A stretch of DNA of 64,000 nucleotides from Psychroflexus aurantiacus (GTDB lineage: Bacteria > Bacteroidota > Bacteroidia > Flavobacteriales > Flavobacteriaceae), in the NCBI RefSeq assembly GCF_010820555.1, contig NZ_JAAIKD010000005.1:186001-250000 (forward strand), given 5' to 3'. A program made the translations under genes and the position numbers. Under the pieces are notes generated by a model. It saw nothing but the letters and a program-made list of their open reading frames with translations. It had not been told where the DNA came from and did not search any database. Shown here in pieces: positions 36,404 through 44,650 of this stretch (position 1 is the stretch's first letter; the number at the start of each line of letters is the position of its first letter).

Positions 36404-37123
36404 ATGGAACCAAAAAAGAATCCTAAAAAAGATCTTTCGAAAAGGAGTCTTCTGTTTTTTCAAATTGGTCTTGTAGTTGTTCTTGCAATTACACTGACTA
36501 TGATCGAATGGAAAACTTACGATAGAGATGCTATTGATACTGGTATTGTAGATCTTAACATGCTTGATGAAGAAGATGTACCTATCACTGAAATACAAAA
36601 AACGCCACCACCACCGCCACCACCGCCACCACCAGCTCCTGAAGTAATTGAGGTCGTTGAAGATGACTCAGAAGTGGAGGAAGTGATTATAGAATCTACG
36701 GAAACCGACCAAAACGAAATCGTTGAGGTAGAGGAAGTGGAAGAAGTGGAGGAAGAAATAGGAGATGTCCCTTTCGCTGTTATTGAAAGTGTGCCTATTT
36801 TCCCAGGTTGTGAAGGTCTGGATAATAACGATCAGCGCAAGAATTGTATGAGTAAGAAAATTAGTGAATTTGTAAATGATAATTTTGATACGGGTCTTGC
36901 TGCGGATTTAGGTTTAAGTGGTATAAACCGAGTCTATGTTCAATTTAAAATTAACAAATCAGGTAATATTGTAGATGTTATGGCAAGAGCGCCTCACCCA
37001 AGACTTCAGTCTGAAGGGGAACGCGTAATAAAGAAACTCCCAAAAATGAAGCCTGGTCAACAGCGTGGACAGAATGTAGGTGTTCTTTACTCTTTACCAA
37101 TAACCTTTCAGGTACAAGATTAA
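36404..37123 (+). CDS. TonB-family energy transducer
   Basis: 239 residues. One N-terminal transmembrane helix (about 16-36, FFQIGLVVVLAITLTMIEW) is followed by a run of ten prolines and a long acidic Val/Glu-rich linker, then a TonB C-terminal domain (about 125-239: VPIFPGCEGLD, two Cys, VYVQFKINKSGNIVDV, RVIKKLPKMKPG, LPITFQVQD). It would couple the inner-membrane proton gradient to outer-membrane receptors. No exbB or exbD is adjacent. A strong terminator follows. Confidence 0.9.
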   Translation: MEPKKNPKKDLSKRSLLFFQIGLVVVLAITLTMIEWKTYDRDAIDTGIVDLNMLDEEDVPITEIQKTPPPPPPPPPPAPEVIEVVEDDSEVEEVIIESTETDQNEIVEVEEVEEVEEEIGDVPFAVIESVPIFPGCEGLDNNDQRKNCMSKKISEFVNDNFDTGLAADLGLSGINRVYVQFKINKSGNIVDVMARAPHPRLQSEGERVIKKLPKMKPGQQRGQNVGVLYSLPITFQVQD

Positions 37124-37145
37124 ATTCGTTTACAGAATATATCCA

Positions 37146-37176
37146 AATCCCGAATATTACATTCGGGATTTTTTTT
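37146..37176 (+). terminator. Rho-independent terminator after the TonB gene
   Basis: A perfect 10-bp stem (37146-37155 with 37161-37170) with a 5-base loop runs straight into a T tract (37169-37176). Confidence 0.88.
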
Positions 37177-37224
37177 ATTGCTATTTTTAAATCACTTTTG
37201 TACTGGTTTTCAATTCTCCTTACT

Positions 37225-39294
37225 ATGAAATTTTCTCCTTTTGTTTTGGCTTTATTTGGGTTTATGGCTTCGGCTCAAAACTTTGTTTCCAAAACAGAAA
37301 ACTACCCTACTTTTCCCGCCTGTGAAACTGTGCTCAAGTCGGAAAAAGAAGCTTGTTTTAAAGAGCAGCTGAAGTCCTTTATATTTTCGAATTACAAGGA
37401 ACCTGCCGTCATTGCTTCTGAAAAGTATTCAGGTTTGGCTACCGTTATTTTTGAAGTAGATACCGAAGGGGAATTTCAGGTGCTGTATGTGAATTCAGAT
37501 TATAAGGTTTTAAATGAAGAGCTTGAAAGCGTCTTTAAGGCCTTACCGAAAATCTCGCCAGCAACTTATAATGGAGCACCAACCTATGTTCAGTTTAGGA
37601 TGCCTCTTCAAATACCACTTACAGCCTCCTCATTTCAAGAAGAGGTTCTTCAAAAGGATAAGCCTTTAGAAGCTTATCAAAATGAATATGAGGATATCAA
37701 CACCAAAAAATTCACCTATCCTCAATACAGTAGCGGACTTAATATTCCTCTGTCTCACGAACTTTACAACAGGTTCACCACCAATATGGATAAAATTGGC
37801 ACCAATGCCCACACGGCTTCCAAGCCTTTTTTATACACAGACATACAGCCGTATTACGATATGCAGGCGCAAAATCAAGATCTGTTTTATGAGAAGGAAT
37901 CCTGGTTTGGGCGAAAGTTTTTTAATGAAAACACGGTCCAGATTCAGGGCGAAGAGTACTGGTTTACCTTCGATATCGCTGCAGATTTGCAGTTAGGTAG
38001 AGATTTCGGTGAGTCGTTTACCACCTACAACAACACCAGGGCCGGAATCGTTCAAGGGGGCTTAGGTAAGAAGTTGAATTTTTACTCCGTGATTTATGAA
38101 AGTCAGGGAAAATTTGCCGGCTATTTCAATGACCTGGCTATCGATCGTGGCAGGATGAATACCGAACAGGTGAGTATCCCTGGTCGGGGAATAGGAGAGC
38201 CCTTTAAAGACGGGTTCGATTATCCGGTGGTCGAAGGCTATCTTTCCTATGACGTTGCAGATTATCTGAATGTTCAGTTTGGTCGGGGGAATAATTTTAT
38301 CGGGGATGGTTATCGCTCCTTGTTTTTGAGTGATACCCCAAGCCCTCATGCCTATTTTAAACTTAAAACAAATTTTTGGAAATTTGAATACACAAATATT
38401 TGGTCCTCGCTAAGAAATCCAAACATGACGACCGAAGGCGGCGCTTTTTCGACCAAATATATGGCGACACACTATCTGAGTTACAATGTCAACAGGCGCT
38501 TAAACATAGGTTTATTTGAGTCTGTTTTGATTGAAAGCGAACCCAACCGTGGTTTTGACTGGAATTTGTTAAACCCCATATTATTTTACAATATGGTGGA
38601 ATACAGTACAGGATCTCGATCCGGAACCTCATTGATAGGGCTAAGCTATAAATACAAATGGACGGACCGCATCAATACTTACGGACAGCTTATCATCGAT
38701 GAATTTTCTTTGGAGGAAGTACGCGCTGGAAATAAAAGCTGGGTCAATAAATTTGGATTCCAAATGGGCGCAAAGTATGCAGATGCCTTCAATGTCGACA
38801 ATTTATTCTTTCAGCTGGAATACAACCAGGTAAGACCCTACACCTATGCTCATAACACTCTGAGTGTGCATTATACGAATGACAATCAGCCTCTGGCTCA
38901 TCTCTGGGGAGCGAATTTCAGGGAGTTTTTGTTTATCACCAGGTATAAAAAAGACAGATTCTATGGCCACGCCAAGTTGATTTTTGGAGAGCGGGGTTTT
39001 GAAGTCAATGCAGAAAGTGATCCTTTTTATGGCACAGATTTGCTGGGAGATGAGCGATTGAGAATCGCCGATGAAGGTATAAACATAGGTCAGGGAAACA
39101 GAGCGAATTCTTATTATGGCGAATTTGAAGCGGGGTTTATTGTGAATCCGACAACCAATCTTAAAGCTTACATCAGTCTTATACATCGCGAACTTGATGT
39201 TTCTCAAAATACAGCGCTCAATTCTGACCGAACGACCACCTGGTTAAATCTTGGCTTCAGAACAGATATCTTCAATTGGTATTATGATTATTAA
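37225..39294 (+). CDS. remB: Gliding motility protein RemB-like, with N-terminal TonB-CTD-like domain
   Basis: 689 residues from the ATG at 37225, giving a clean signal peptide (about 1-17, MASAQN); an in-frame start nine codons earlier is less suitable. Residues about 20-145 share the layout of a TonB C-terminal domain: YPTFPACE, a second Cys, a central strand with G-E-F, LESVFKALPKISPA, then VQFRMPLQI. The remaining 500 residues look like an outer-membrane Wzi/capsule-assembly type barrel (FGRGNNFIGDGYRSLFLSD, FKLKTNFWKFEYTNIWS). RemB is a gliding accessory in F. johnsoniae. The assignment rests on overall resemblance and context. Confidence 0.7.
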   Translation: MKFSPFVLALFGFMASAQNFVSKTENYPTFPACETVLKSEKEACFKEQLKSFIFSNYKEPAVIASEKYSGLATVIFEVDTEGEFQVLYVNSDYKVLNEELESVFKALPKISPATYNGAPTYVQFRMPLQIPLTASSFQEEVLQKDKPLEAYQNEYEDINTKKFTYPQYSSGLNIPLSHELYNRFTTNMDKIGTNAHTASKPFLYTDIQPYYDMQAQNQDLFYEKESWFGRKFFNENTVQIQGEEYWFTFDIAADLQLGRDFGESFTTYNNTRAGIVQGGLGKKLNFYSVIYESQGKFAGYFNDLAIDRGRMNTEQVSIPGRGIGEPFKDGFDYPVVEGYLSYDVADYLNVQFGRGNNFIGDGYRSLFLSDTPSPHAYFKLKTNFWKFEYTNIWSSLRNPNMTTEGGAFSTKYMATHYLSYNVNRRLNIGLFESVLIESEPNRGFDWNLLNPILFYNMVEYSTGSRSGTSLIGLSYKYKWTDRINTYGQLIIDEFSLEEVRAGNKSWVNKFGFQMGAKYADAFNVDNLFFQLEYNQVRPYTYAHNTLSVHYTNDNQPLAHLWGANFREFLFITRYKKDRFYGHAKLIFGERGFEVNAESDPFYGTDLLGDERLRIADEGINIGQGNRANSYYGEFEAGFIVNPTTNLKAYISLIHRELDVSQNTALNSDRTTTWLNLGFRTDIFNWYYDY

Positions 39295-39351
39295 GTCAAT
39301 TCTTAGTAAACATTAACGAACGTCTGCTTCCTAAAAAAAACTTTTTAACCG

Positions 39352-39359
39352 TATCTTCG
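39352..39359 (+). promoter_or_regulatory. -7-like element (TATCTTCG) for ctaB
   Basis: Differs from TAnnTTTG only by C at the seventh position, a variant often seen in Flavobacteria. It lies 14 bases before the TTG start of ctaB, predicting a very short leader. Confidence 0.4.
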
Positions 39360-39373
39360 CAAAAATTTGAGTA

Positions 39374-40276
39374 TTGTCCGATTCCTTAGCATACACGCAC
39401 TTATTTTCCTGGATACAAGACTTTAAAGAACTTACAAAATTTAGGCTGGCACTAAGTGTTGTATTTTCTTCCATAGCCGGGTATTTACTGGGTGTAGACG
39501 AATTTCATTTTGGGAATTTAGCCCTGTTGGCCCTTGGTGGCTATGCCATGGTTGGGGCTTCCAATGCGTTCAATCAGATTATAGAAAAAGACCTGGACGC
39601 CAAGATGAAAAGAACCCAAAACCGGCCTATCCCTTCCGGGAGAATGACGGTGAATACCGCCTTTACCATCGCCTCTCTGCTTACTCTAACGGGATTATCC
39701 CTGCTTTTTGTAATCAATCCGATTACAGCCATGTTTGGGGCGATTTCCATTTTTCTTTATGTCAGTGTTTATACGCCTCTCAAAACGATGACCCCGCTTT
39801 CGGTTTTTGTGGGCGCGTTTCCTGGCGCTATTCCGTTCATGCTGGGATGGGTGGCAGCCACCGGTTCTTTTGGAATAGAAGCAGGGACCTTATTTATGAT
39901 TCAGTTTTTCTGGCAGTTCCCGCATTTCTGGGCCCTCGGCTGGTGGCTTTATGAGGACTACAAAACGGGCGGTTTTTTTATGTTACCAACCGGGAAGAGA
40001 GATAAGGGAACTGCTGTTCAAATCATACTGTATACCATCTGGACGATTCTTGTTTCCGTAGTTCCTGTTCTGGGCATAACAGGGGATTTAAAACTTTCTA
40101 TGGTCTCTGCAAGTCTGGTTTTCATTCTCGGATTGGTGATGCTGTACTATGCGATTAAGCTTTTTAGGAACAGGGAGACCAAAGACGCAAGACAGCTGAT
40201 GCTGGCGAGTGTGTCCTACATTACTTTTATACAACTCATTTACGTTTTAGATAAATATATACGATTATGGCTTTAG
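39374..40276 (+). CDS. ctaB: Heme O synthase (protoheme IX farnesyltransferase)
   Basis: 300 residues of the UbiA prenyltransferase superfamily with about nine transmembrane helices. The prenyl-diphosphate site is NAFNQIIEKDLDAKMKRTQNRP, and the second conserved loop includes YTPLKTMTPLSVFVGAFPGA. It farnesylates heme b to heme O for the oxidase. The start is TTG at 39374; the first in-frame ATG would lose the first helix. First gene of the oxidase assembly cluster and overlaps coxC by 10 bases. Confidence 0.93.
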   Translation: MSDSLAYTHLFSWIQDFKELTKFRLALSVVFSSIAGYLLGVDEFHFGNLALLALGGYAMVGASNAFNQIIEKDLDAKMKRTQNRPIPSGRMTVNTAFTIASLLTLTGLSLLFVINPITAMFGAISIFLYVSVYTPLKTMTPLSVFVGAFPGAIPFMLGWVAATGSFGIEAGTLFMIQFFWQFPHFWALGWWLYEDYKTGGFFMLPTGKRDKGTAVQIILYTIWTILVSVVPVLGITGDLKLSMVSASLVFILGLVMLYYAIKLFRNRETKDARQLMLASVSYITFIQLIYVLDKYIRLWL

Positions 40277-40833
40277 ACGAGAAACACAAACAAGCAAGGA
40301 TGATGATGATGTGGTTCGGCATCATCAGTATGGGGATGATGTTTGCCGGTCTTACAAGTGCTTACGTGGTAAGTAAAAACCGTCCGGACTGGCTTACAGA
40401 CTATCAGCTACCCGAAGTTTTTATATGGAGTACCCTGGTGATTTTTATAAGCAGCATCACTTTTCATTTGGCTAAAAAATATACTGCGGAAGGCGATTAC
40501 AGCAAGTCTACGGCGATGATTGTCGCTACATTCATCCTGGGCGTTTCCTTTGTTGTTATGCAATTCATCGGTTTTAATGAAATCGTGGAAGCCGGCTATT
40601 ATTTTACCGGAAGTGCCAGTAGCATTACCATGTCTTTTATTTATGTACTGGTCATGGCCCATGTGGTTCACGTTCTTGCCGGGCTTATCGTGTTGTGTGT
40701 TGTAATTTATAATCATTTTAAAAAGAAATATTCAAAAGGGAATATGTTGGGAATGCGGTTGGGTGTTGCTTTCTGGCACTTCGTAGACGGGCTCTGGCTT
40801 TACCTCTTTTTGTTTTTATATTTCTTTAGATAA
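40267..40833 (+). CDS. Cytochrome c oxidase subunit III (short paralog)
   Basis: 188 residues, five transmembrane helices, heme-copper oxidase subunit III family. Conserved features include FGIISMGMMFAGLTSAYVV, a membrane Glu in the FNEIVEAGYYF region, VMAHVVHVLAGLIVL and WHFVDGLWLYLF at the C-terminus (appearing as FWHFVDGLWL). Overlaps the end of ctaB. It is one of two adjacent subunit III genes; which one assembles with CoxA at 20 kb cannot be told from sequence. Confidence 0.9.
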   Translation: MALDEKHKQARMMMMWFGIISMGMMFAGLTSAYVVSKNRPDWLTDYQLPEVFIWSTLVIFISSITFHLAKKYTAEGDYSKSTAMIVATFILGVSFVVMQFIGFNEIVEAGYYFTGSASSITMSFIYVLVMAHVVHVLAGLIVLCVVIYNHFKKKYSKGNMLGMRLGVAFWHFVDGLWLYLFLFLYFFR

Positions 40834-40846
40834 TGATAAAATTGTC

Positions 40847-40854
40847 TATTTTTG
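40847..40854 (+). promoter_or_regulatory. -7 element (TATTTTTG) for the second subunit III gene
   Basis: Full TAnnTTTG match in the 44-base gap between the two subunit III genes, 23 bases before the ATG. No -33 box is clear, so it may be a weak internal promoter. Confidence 0.35.
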
Positions 40855-40877
40855 TTCAATATTAATATTTGATTTTT

Positions 40878-41861
40878 ATGGAAGCTACTACCGTTGCGAA
40901 AACAGGTACCGAAGGAAAAATTTGGGGAGGAGGAGAACAACCTCTAAAAGCAAGTTATGGAAAGTTGATGATGTGGTTTTTTATCAGTTCTGATGCACTT
41001 ACATTCTCAGGTTTTTTGGCAGCTTATGGCTTTACCCGGTTTAAATATATCAATCAATGGCCTATAGCCGATGAGGTGTTCAATCACTTTCCCTTTTTAC
41101 ATGGTGTAGACGCACCGATGTATTATGTGGCTTTGATGACCTTCATTTTGATTCTTTCTTCCGTAACCATGGTTCTTGCTGTGGACGCCGGTCACCAGAT
41201 GAATAAGAATAAAGTCATAAATTACATGGCCTTAACCATTTTGGGAGGTATTATCTTCCTAAGCGCGCAGGCCTGGGAATGGAAAAACTTTATCCAAGGT
41301 GAATATGGAGCTGTTCAAACTAAAAGCGGGAGTATCATTCAGTTTGTAGACGCAGATGGAGATCGGGTAGCTCTGGATGAATTTGCTTCGGCGGCACCGG
41401 TAACCAGAACAAAACACATAGATAATAAAGGCGTATGGTTTAGAGGTGAAGACGGGTATAACCCTTTATCCATTGAAGATGTTAAGGCCGGCTTTGCTGC
41501 AAATCCCAATCTGCGTGTAAGGACCATGGAAATTGTTTCCCCTGGTGAAAAAGAAATACTAAACCGGGAAAACTCCTTAACAAAACTGAATACTTCAGGT
41601 GTAAATGTTGTTGAAGGGGCTAATCTGACCGCTAATGAATATGGTGCTCCATTGTTTGGCGACTTTTTCTTTTTTATTACTGGCTTTCACGGATTTCACG
41701 TCTTATCTGGAGTCATCATTCTTATCATAATATTTTTTAACGTACTGGTAGGAACTTACGAGAAAAGAGGGAGTTATGAAATGGTAGAAAAAGTAGGGCT
41801 TTACTGGCACTTTGTCGATTTGGTCTGGGTCTTTGTATTTACCTTTTTCTATCTTGTATAA
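40878..41861 (+). CDS. Cytochrome c oxidase subunit III (long paralog with hydrophilic insert)
   Basis: 327 residues from the ATG at 40878; an in-frame TTG nine bases upstream is not used. The membrane core matches subunit III (LMMWFFISSDALTFSGFLAAYGF, FLSAQAWEWKNF, FITGFHGFHVLSGVI, YWHFVDLVWVFVF). Between the core helices is a soluble insert of roughly 100 residues (about 140-245, from GEYGAVQTKS to NLTANEYG) absent from the short paralog. Similar inserts occur in other Bacteroidota. Its role is unknown. Confidence 0.88.
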   Translation: MEATTVAKTGTEGKIWGGGEQPLKASYGKLMMWFFISSDALTFSGFLAAYGFTRFKYINQWPIADEVFNHFPFLHGVDAPMYYVALMTFILILSSVTMVLAVDAGHQMNKNKVINYMALTILGGIIFLSAQAWEWKNFIQGEYGAVQTKSGSIIQFVDADGDRVALDEFASAAPVTRTKHIDNKGVWFRGEDGYNPLSIEDVKAGFAANPNLRVRTMEIVSPGEKEILNRENSLTKLNTSGVNVVEGANLTANEYGAPLFGDFFFFITGFHGFHVLSGVIILIIIFFNVLVGTYEKRGSYEMVEKVGLYWHFVDLVWVFVFTFFYLV

Positions 41862-41889
41862 TTTATTAAACTACTGAATTTATAATCTA

Positions 41890-42255
41890 ATGGCACACGA
41901 TACAACTCACGGAGAACACTCAGGATCAAAAAAAAGAATCTGGCAAGTCTTTATCATCTTGTCGGTATTAACTATAGTGGAGGTTGTTTTAGGTATTTTC
42001 AAACCGGACTTCCTGGTTTATAATGACTTGGTTTCTTTAACCCTGCTCAACTGGATTTTTATTATTCTTACCATTGTTAAAGCCTACTATATTGTTTGGG
42101 CTTTCATGCACATGGAACATGAAACGGCAAGCTTAAGACGGGTAGTTGTCTGGACTGCTGTTTTTCTTATCAGTTACCTGATAGCTATCTTATTGATTGA
42201 GGGCGATTATATTCATGATATTTATGAGAACAGCTACATGACCTGGGATTTCTAA
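41890..42255 (+). CDS. Cytochrome c oxidase subunit IV family protein
   Basis: 121 residues, three transmembrane helices. The N-terminus is His-rich and soluble (MAHDTTHGEHSG), then IWQVFIILSVLTIVEV, LLNWIFIILTIVKAYYIVWAFMHMEHE (the conserved small-subunit segment) and a last helix VWTAVFLISYLIAILLIE. It is the bacterial caa3/aa3 subunit IV type, an accessory subunit of the oxidase. Ends 25 bases before a terminator. Confidence 0.88.
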   Translation: MAHDTTHGEHSGSKKRIWQVFIILSVLTIVEVVLGIFKPDFLVYNDLVSLTLLNWIFIILTIVKAYYIVWAFMHMEHETASLRRVVVWTAVFLISYLIAILLIEGDYIHDIYENSYMTWDF

Positions 42256-42280
42256 AAAAGAAAGGTTAAATATATTTCAA

Positions 42281-42308
42281 AAGGCGGTTTCATAGAACCG
42301 CCTTTTTT
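42281..42308 (+). terminator. Rho-independent terminator after the subunit IV gene
   Basis: A 9-bp GC-rich stem (42281-42289 with 42296-42304) with a 6-base loop and a T run ending at 42308. The next promoter element overlaps its last base. Confidence 0.85.
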
Positions 42309-42315
42309 AATTTTG
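42308..42315 (+). promoter_or_regulatory. -7 element (TAATTTTG) for the Sco cluster
   Basis: Full TAnnTTTG match starting at the last T of the terminator and 15 bases before the ATG at 42331. It separates the oxidase subunits from the Sco genes transcriptionally. Confidence 0.45.
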
Positions 42316-42330
42316 CAAAATATTTACATT

Positions 42331-42969
42331 ATGAAAAAGTACATTGTTCTTACCGTCTTATTTGTACTCCCGCTGGTGGCCTATTTGTTTTTTTCTAGTG
42401 GAATCAATTCTTTTGGAAAACTCCCTGTTCTTAACGAAGACCTGTCGGTTTTGAAGACCTTTGAAACCGAAGAGATCAGCTTTGACAATAAAATTACAAT
42501 TCTTACTTTTTTTGGAAATGATTTCAATATCAAGAAAGTTCACGCGTTCAACATGAAGGAAAAAATTTATGACCGCTATCACGAATTTGATGACTTTCAG
42601 GTGGTCACGGTAACGGGATTAGATTCTGAAGAAAATATTGCAATCTTCAAAAGTGAAATCAATAGCACGTCCGATGCTTCCGATTGGTTATTTCTGAAAC
42701 TCGAAGATGAAAAAATTCAGGACTTATTCGACAGCCTGGATTCGGATCTGAAACTGGATGATAAATCGTCTTCTAATTATGCCTTTATCATCGATAAAAA
42801 AATGAATTTAAGAGGGCGAAGCGATGATGAGGATGAAGGAACCAAATACGCTTATGATCTCAGTAACATCAAAGAGGTAAGCGACAAGATGAACGATGAT
42901 GTAAAAATCATCCTGGCTGAATACAGATTCGCTCTCAAAAAAAATAATGCACAAAGGCAGAAAAATTGA
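42331..42969 (+). CDS. Membrane-anchored thioredoxin-fold-like protein next to Sco
   Basis: 212 residues from the ATG at 42331. An N-terminal transmembrane anchor (about 3-22, IVLTVLFVLPLVAYLFF) is followed by a soluble domain with the strand-helix order of a thioredoxin fold: KITILTFFGNDFNIKKVHAF where Sco would have its CxxxC, then FQVVTVTGLD and YAFIIDKKMNLRGRSDDED. There is no cysteine at the metal site, so it cannot bind copper as Sco does. Its stop overlaps the Sco ATG (TGATG), so the two proteins are made together; it may be a structural partner. No named family recognised. Confidence 0.65.
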   Translation: MKKYIVLTVLFVLPLVAYLFFSSGINSFGKLPVLNEDLSVLKTFETEEISFDNKITILTFFGNDFNIKKVHAFNMKEKIYDRYHEFDDFQVVTVTGLDSEENIAIFKSEINSTSDASDWLFLKLEDEKIQDLFDSLDSDLKLDDKSSSNYAFIIDKKMNLRGRSDDEDEGTKYAYDLSNIKEVSDKMNDDVKIILAEYRFALKKNNAQRQKN

Positions 42970-43643
42970 TGAAAAAGTATTCTTACGTAGGCATATCGCT
43001 TGTGATTTTAGTGTTCGGAATTTGGGTGGTGAGCGAAATCTTATCCCGAAATTCTGAAGAAAGCCTGGTTTATATTGAAATTGACGGTGAACGTAAAAAA
43101 GTTCCTGAATTTGAGTTTATAAATCAAAACAGGGATACGATCTCCAGTGAAGATTATTTAGGCAAAGCCTATGTTGTGGAATTCTTTTTCGCCACCTGCC
43201 CAACGATTTGCCCTGTGATGAATGAAAACTTACTTGAAGTACAGGATGCATTTTATGGTAATATGGAATTTGGAATAGCTTCCATAACTATAAACCCGGA
43301 ACAGGATACTCCGGAGGTTTTAAAGGATTATGCCGAAGAACTGGGTGTAAAGCATCCCCACTGGAATTTCTTAACCGGGGATAAAGATGAGATTTATACT
43401 CTGGCTAACCAGGGCTTCAATATATATGCTCAGGAAGCTGAAAATGCTGAAGGGGGGTTTGAACATTCAGGATTTTTTGCCTTAATAGACCAGGAAGGCT
43501 ATCTCCGAAGCAGAACAGATGAGGCCGGGAACCCGATCATTTTTTACCAGGGCTCGGTGCCAAGAGATAATAATTCAGGGGAAGGCCATGAAACCCAGCA
43601 AATAGATATGTTGATAGAAGATATTGAAATCCTTTTAAAATGA
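42969..43643 (+). CDS. SCO1/SenC copper chaperone for cytochrome oxidase
   Basis: 224 residues. Membrane anchor at about 6-24, then the Sco domain with FFFATCPTICPVMNEN (C77, C81), the conserved Asp/Pro TINPEQDTPEVLKDYA and the copper-binding His166 in FEHSGFFALID. It delivers copper to, or reduces the cysteines of, the CuA site of CoxB. Placed right after the degenerate thioredoxin-like gene and before DUF420. Confidence 0.92.
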   Translation: MKKYSYVGISLVILVFGIWVVSEILSRNSEESLVYIEIDGERKKVPEFEFINQNRDTISSEDYLGKAYVVEFFFATCPTICPVMNENLLEVQDAFYGNMEFGIASITINPEQDTPEVLKDYAEELGVKHPHWNFLTGDKDEIYTLANQGFNIYAQEAENAEGGFEHSGFFALIDQEGYLRSRTDEAGNPIIFYQGSVPRDNNSGEGHETQQIDMLIEDIEILLK

Positions 43644-43655
43644 AAGCAAAGCGTT

Positions 43656-43694
43656 TAAAACAATCCGATAACACCTGTTGAAAGGATTGTTTTA
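43656..43694. repeat. Inverted repeat between sco and DUF420
   Basis: Perfect 11-bp arms (43656-43666 and 43684-43694) around a 17-base loop lie 12 bases after the sco stop. The right arm ends in TTTTA, so it could act as a weak terminator or an mRNA-stability hairpin; there is no long T tract beyond it. Confidence 0.5.
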
Positions 43695-43733
43695 ATCCAT
43701 AAAGATCACCCTAAAGAAAATAAAAGCCAGCAC

Positions 43734-44273
43734 ATGAAAGCTACCTTATCAAAATCAGACCGAACAATAGTGCCGATAATCATTGGCTTATCTATCGTTG
43801 TTCCTGTGGTTGTCGTTGTTCTAATGAATCTCCCGACACGATACGATTTGTTAGGTTTGGAAGTGGGCTCCTTTCCCTTCTTCCATGCGTTGATCAATGG
43901 TATGACAGCCATACTCTTGTTTTTAGGATATGCCTTTATCAGGAACGGGAAAAAGATCGCTCACAGGAACCTCATGATTACTGCATTTGGGCTGTCGGCC
44001 CTCTTTCTGGTCAGTTATGTTATCTCCAAGATAAGCAACGAACCGGTGCCCTATGGCGGAGAGGGGATGCTGAGATACGTTTACTTTTTTATCCTGATTA
44101 CGCATATCGCTCTTTCTGCTATTATCATTCCTCTTGTTTTATTTACCATGTATAGAGGATTAACGGGAGAATATAGCAAACACAAAAAGATTGCCAGATG
44201 GACGTTTCCTATCTGGATGTATGTCGCCATTACAGGTGTATTGGTATATCTGTTTATGCTGCCTTATTATTAA
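43734..44273 (+). CDS. DUF420 membrane protein (oxidase-associated)
   Basis: 179 residues, five transmembrane helices. Segments typical of DUF420/YozB are FFHALINGMTAILLFLGYAFI, IAHRNLMITAFGLSALFLVSY, the loop EPVPYGGEGMLRYVYFF, LITHIALSAIIIPLVLF, and KHKKIARWTFPIWMYVAITGV. His residues in the membrane recall heme-binding four-helix proteins, and the family sits with oxidase assembly genes (ctaM relatives in Firmicutes). Probably a late factor in oxidase assembly. Confidence 0.85.
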   Translation: MKATLSKSDRTIVPIIIGLSIVVPVVVVVLMNLPTRYDLLGLEVGSFPFFHALINGMTAILLFLGYAFIRNGKKIAHRNLMITAFGLSALFLVSYVISKISNEPVPYGGEGMLRYVYFFILITHIALSAIIIPLVLFTMYRGLTGEYSKHKKIARWTFPIWMYVAITGVLVYLFMLPYY

Positions 44274-44285
44274 CTTTGAAAGCCG

Positions 44286-44528
44286 ATGAAGATGAAAAAA
44301 ATAATATTCACACTACTACTGATGCTCCTTATAGTTTGGGATTCTACTTCGCAATGTTCTATGTGCAGGGCCGTTTTGGAATCTGAACAGGATACGGGGC
44401 AGGCAGAGGCTATCAATGACGGGATCGTTTATCTTATGGCCTTTCCCTACATCTTGGTTTTTGGGGTCTTATATTTCGTATACAGATCTTTTAAGAAGAA
44501 AAAGTCCGGGGCTGAAGTGGAAGAATAA
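44286..44528 (+). CDS. Small exported membrane protein with CSMCR motif
   Basis: 80 residues: signal peptide (about 1-22, ending STSQ), then CSMCRAVLES with two Cys three apart right at the mature N-terminus, an acidic linker, and a transmembrane helix (about 45-66, IVYLMAFPYILVFGVLYFVY) with a Lys-rich cytoplasmic end. Proteins of this shape accompany sco and DUF420 in other Flavobacteria. The CxxC facing the periplasm suggests metal or thiol handling in oxidase maturation; that is inference. Confidence 0.65.
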   Translation: MKMKKIIFTLLLMLLIVWDSTSQCSMCRAVLESEQDTGQAEAINDGIVYLMAFPYILVFGVLYFVYRSFKKKKSGAEVEE

Positions 44529-44564
44529 AACCTTTCGACTGAAAAGACTCAAACTAAAAAATAC

Positions 44565-44599
44565 GGTAAAGAACAACTTTTAAAGTTCTTCTTTACCGC
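44565..44599. terminator. Hairpin between convergent genes, possible two-way terminator
   Basis: A 10-bp stem (44565-44574 with 44590-44599), extended inward after one mismatch by three more pairs. It lies between the small membrane protein gene (+) and the esterase gene (-). T tracts after the stem are short, so strength is uncertain. Confidence 0.45.
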
Positions 44600-44650
44600 A
44601 TTTACAGATTTGGCTACCTCAAATCGCTTTTAGATCATTTTCAACTAAAT

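Noticed and set aside
36604-36645. Short-period CCA/CCG repeat resembling a microsatellite
   Set aside because: It encodes the proline run of the TonB periplasmic linker and is normal for the family.
43640-43681. ATG-started mini-ORF of 13 codons after sco
   Set aside because: Too short, no ribosome-binding context, and it overlaps the inverted repeat at 43656-43694.
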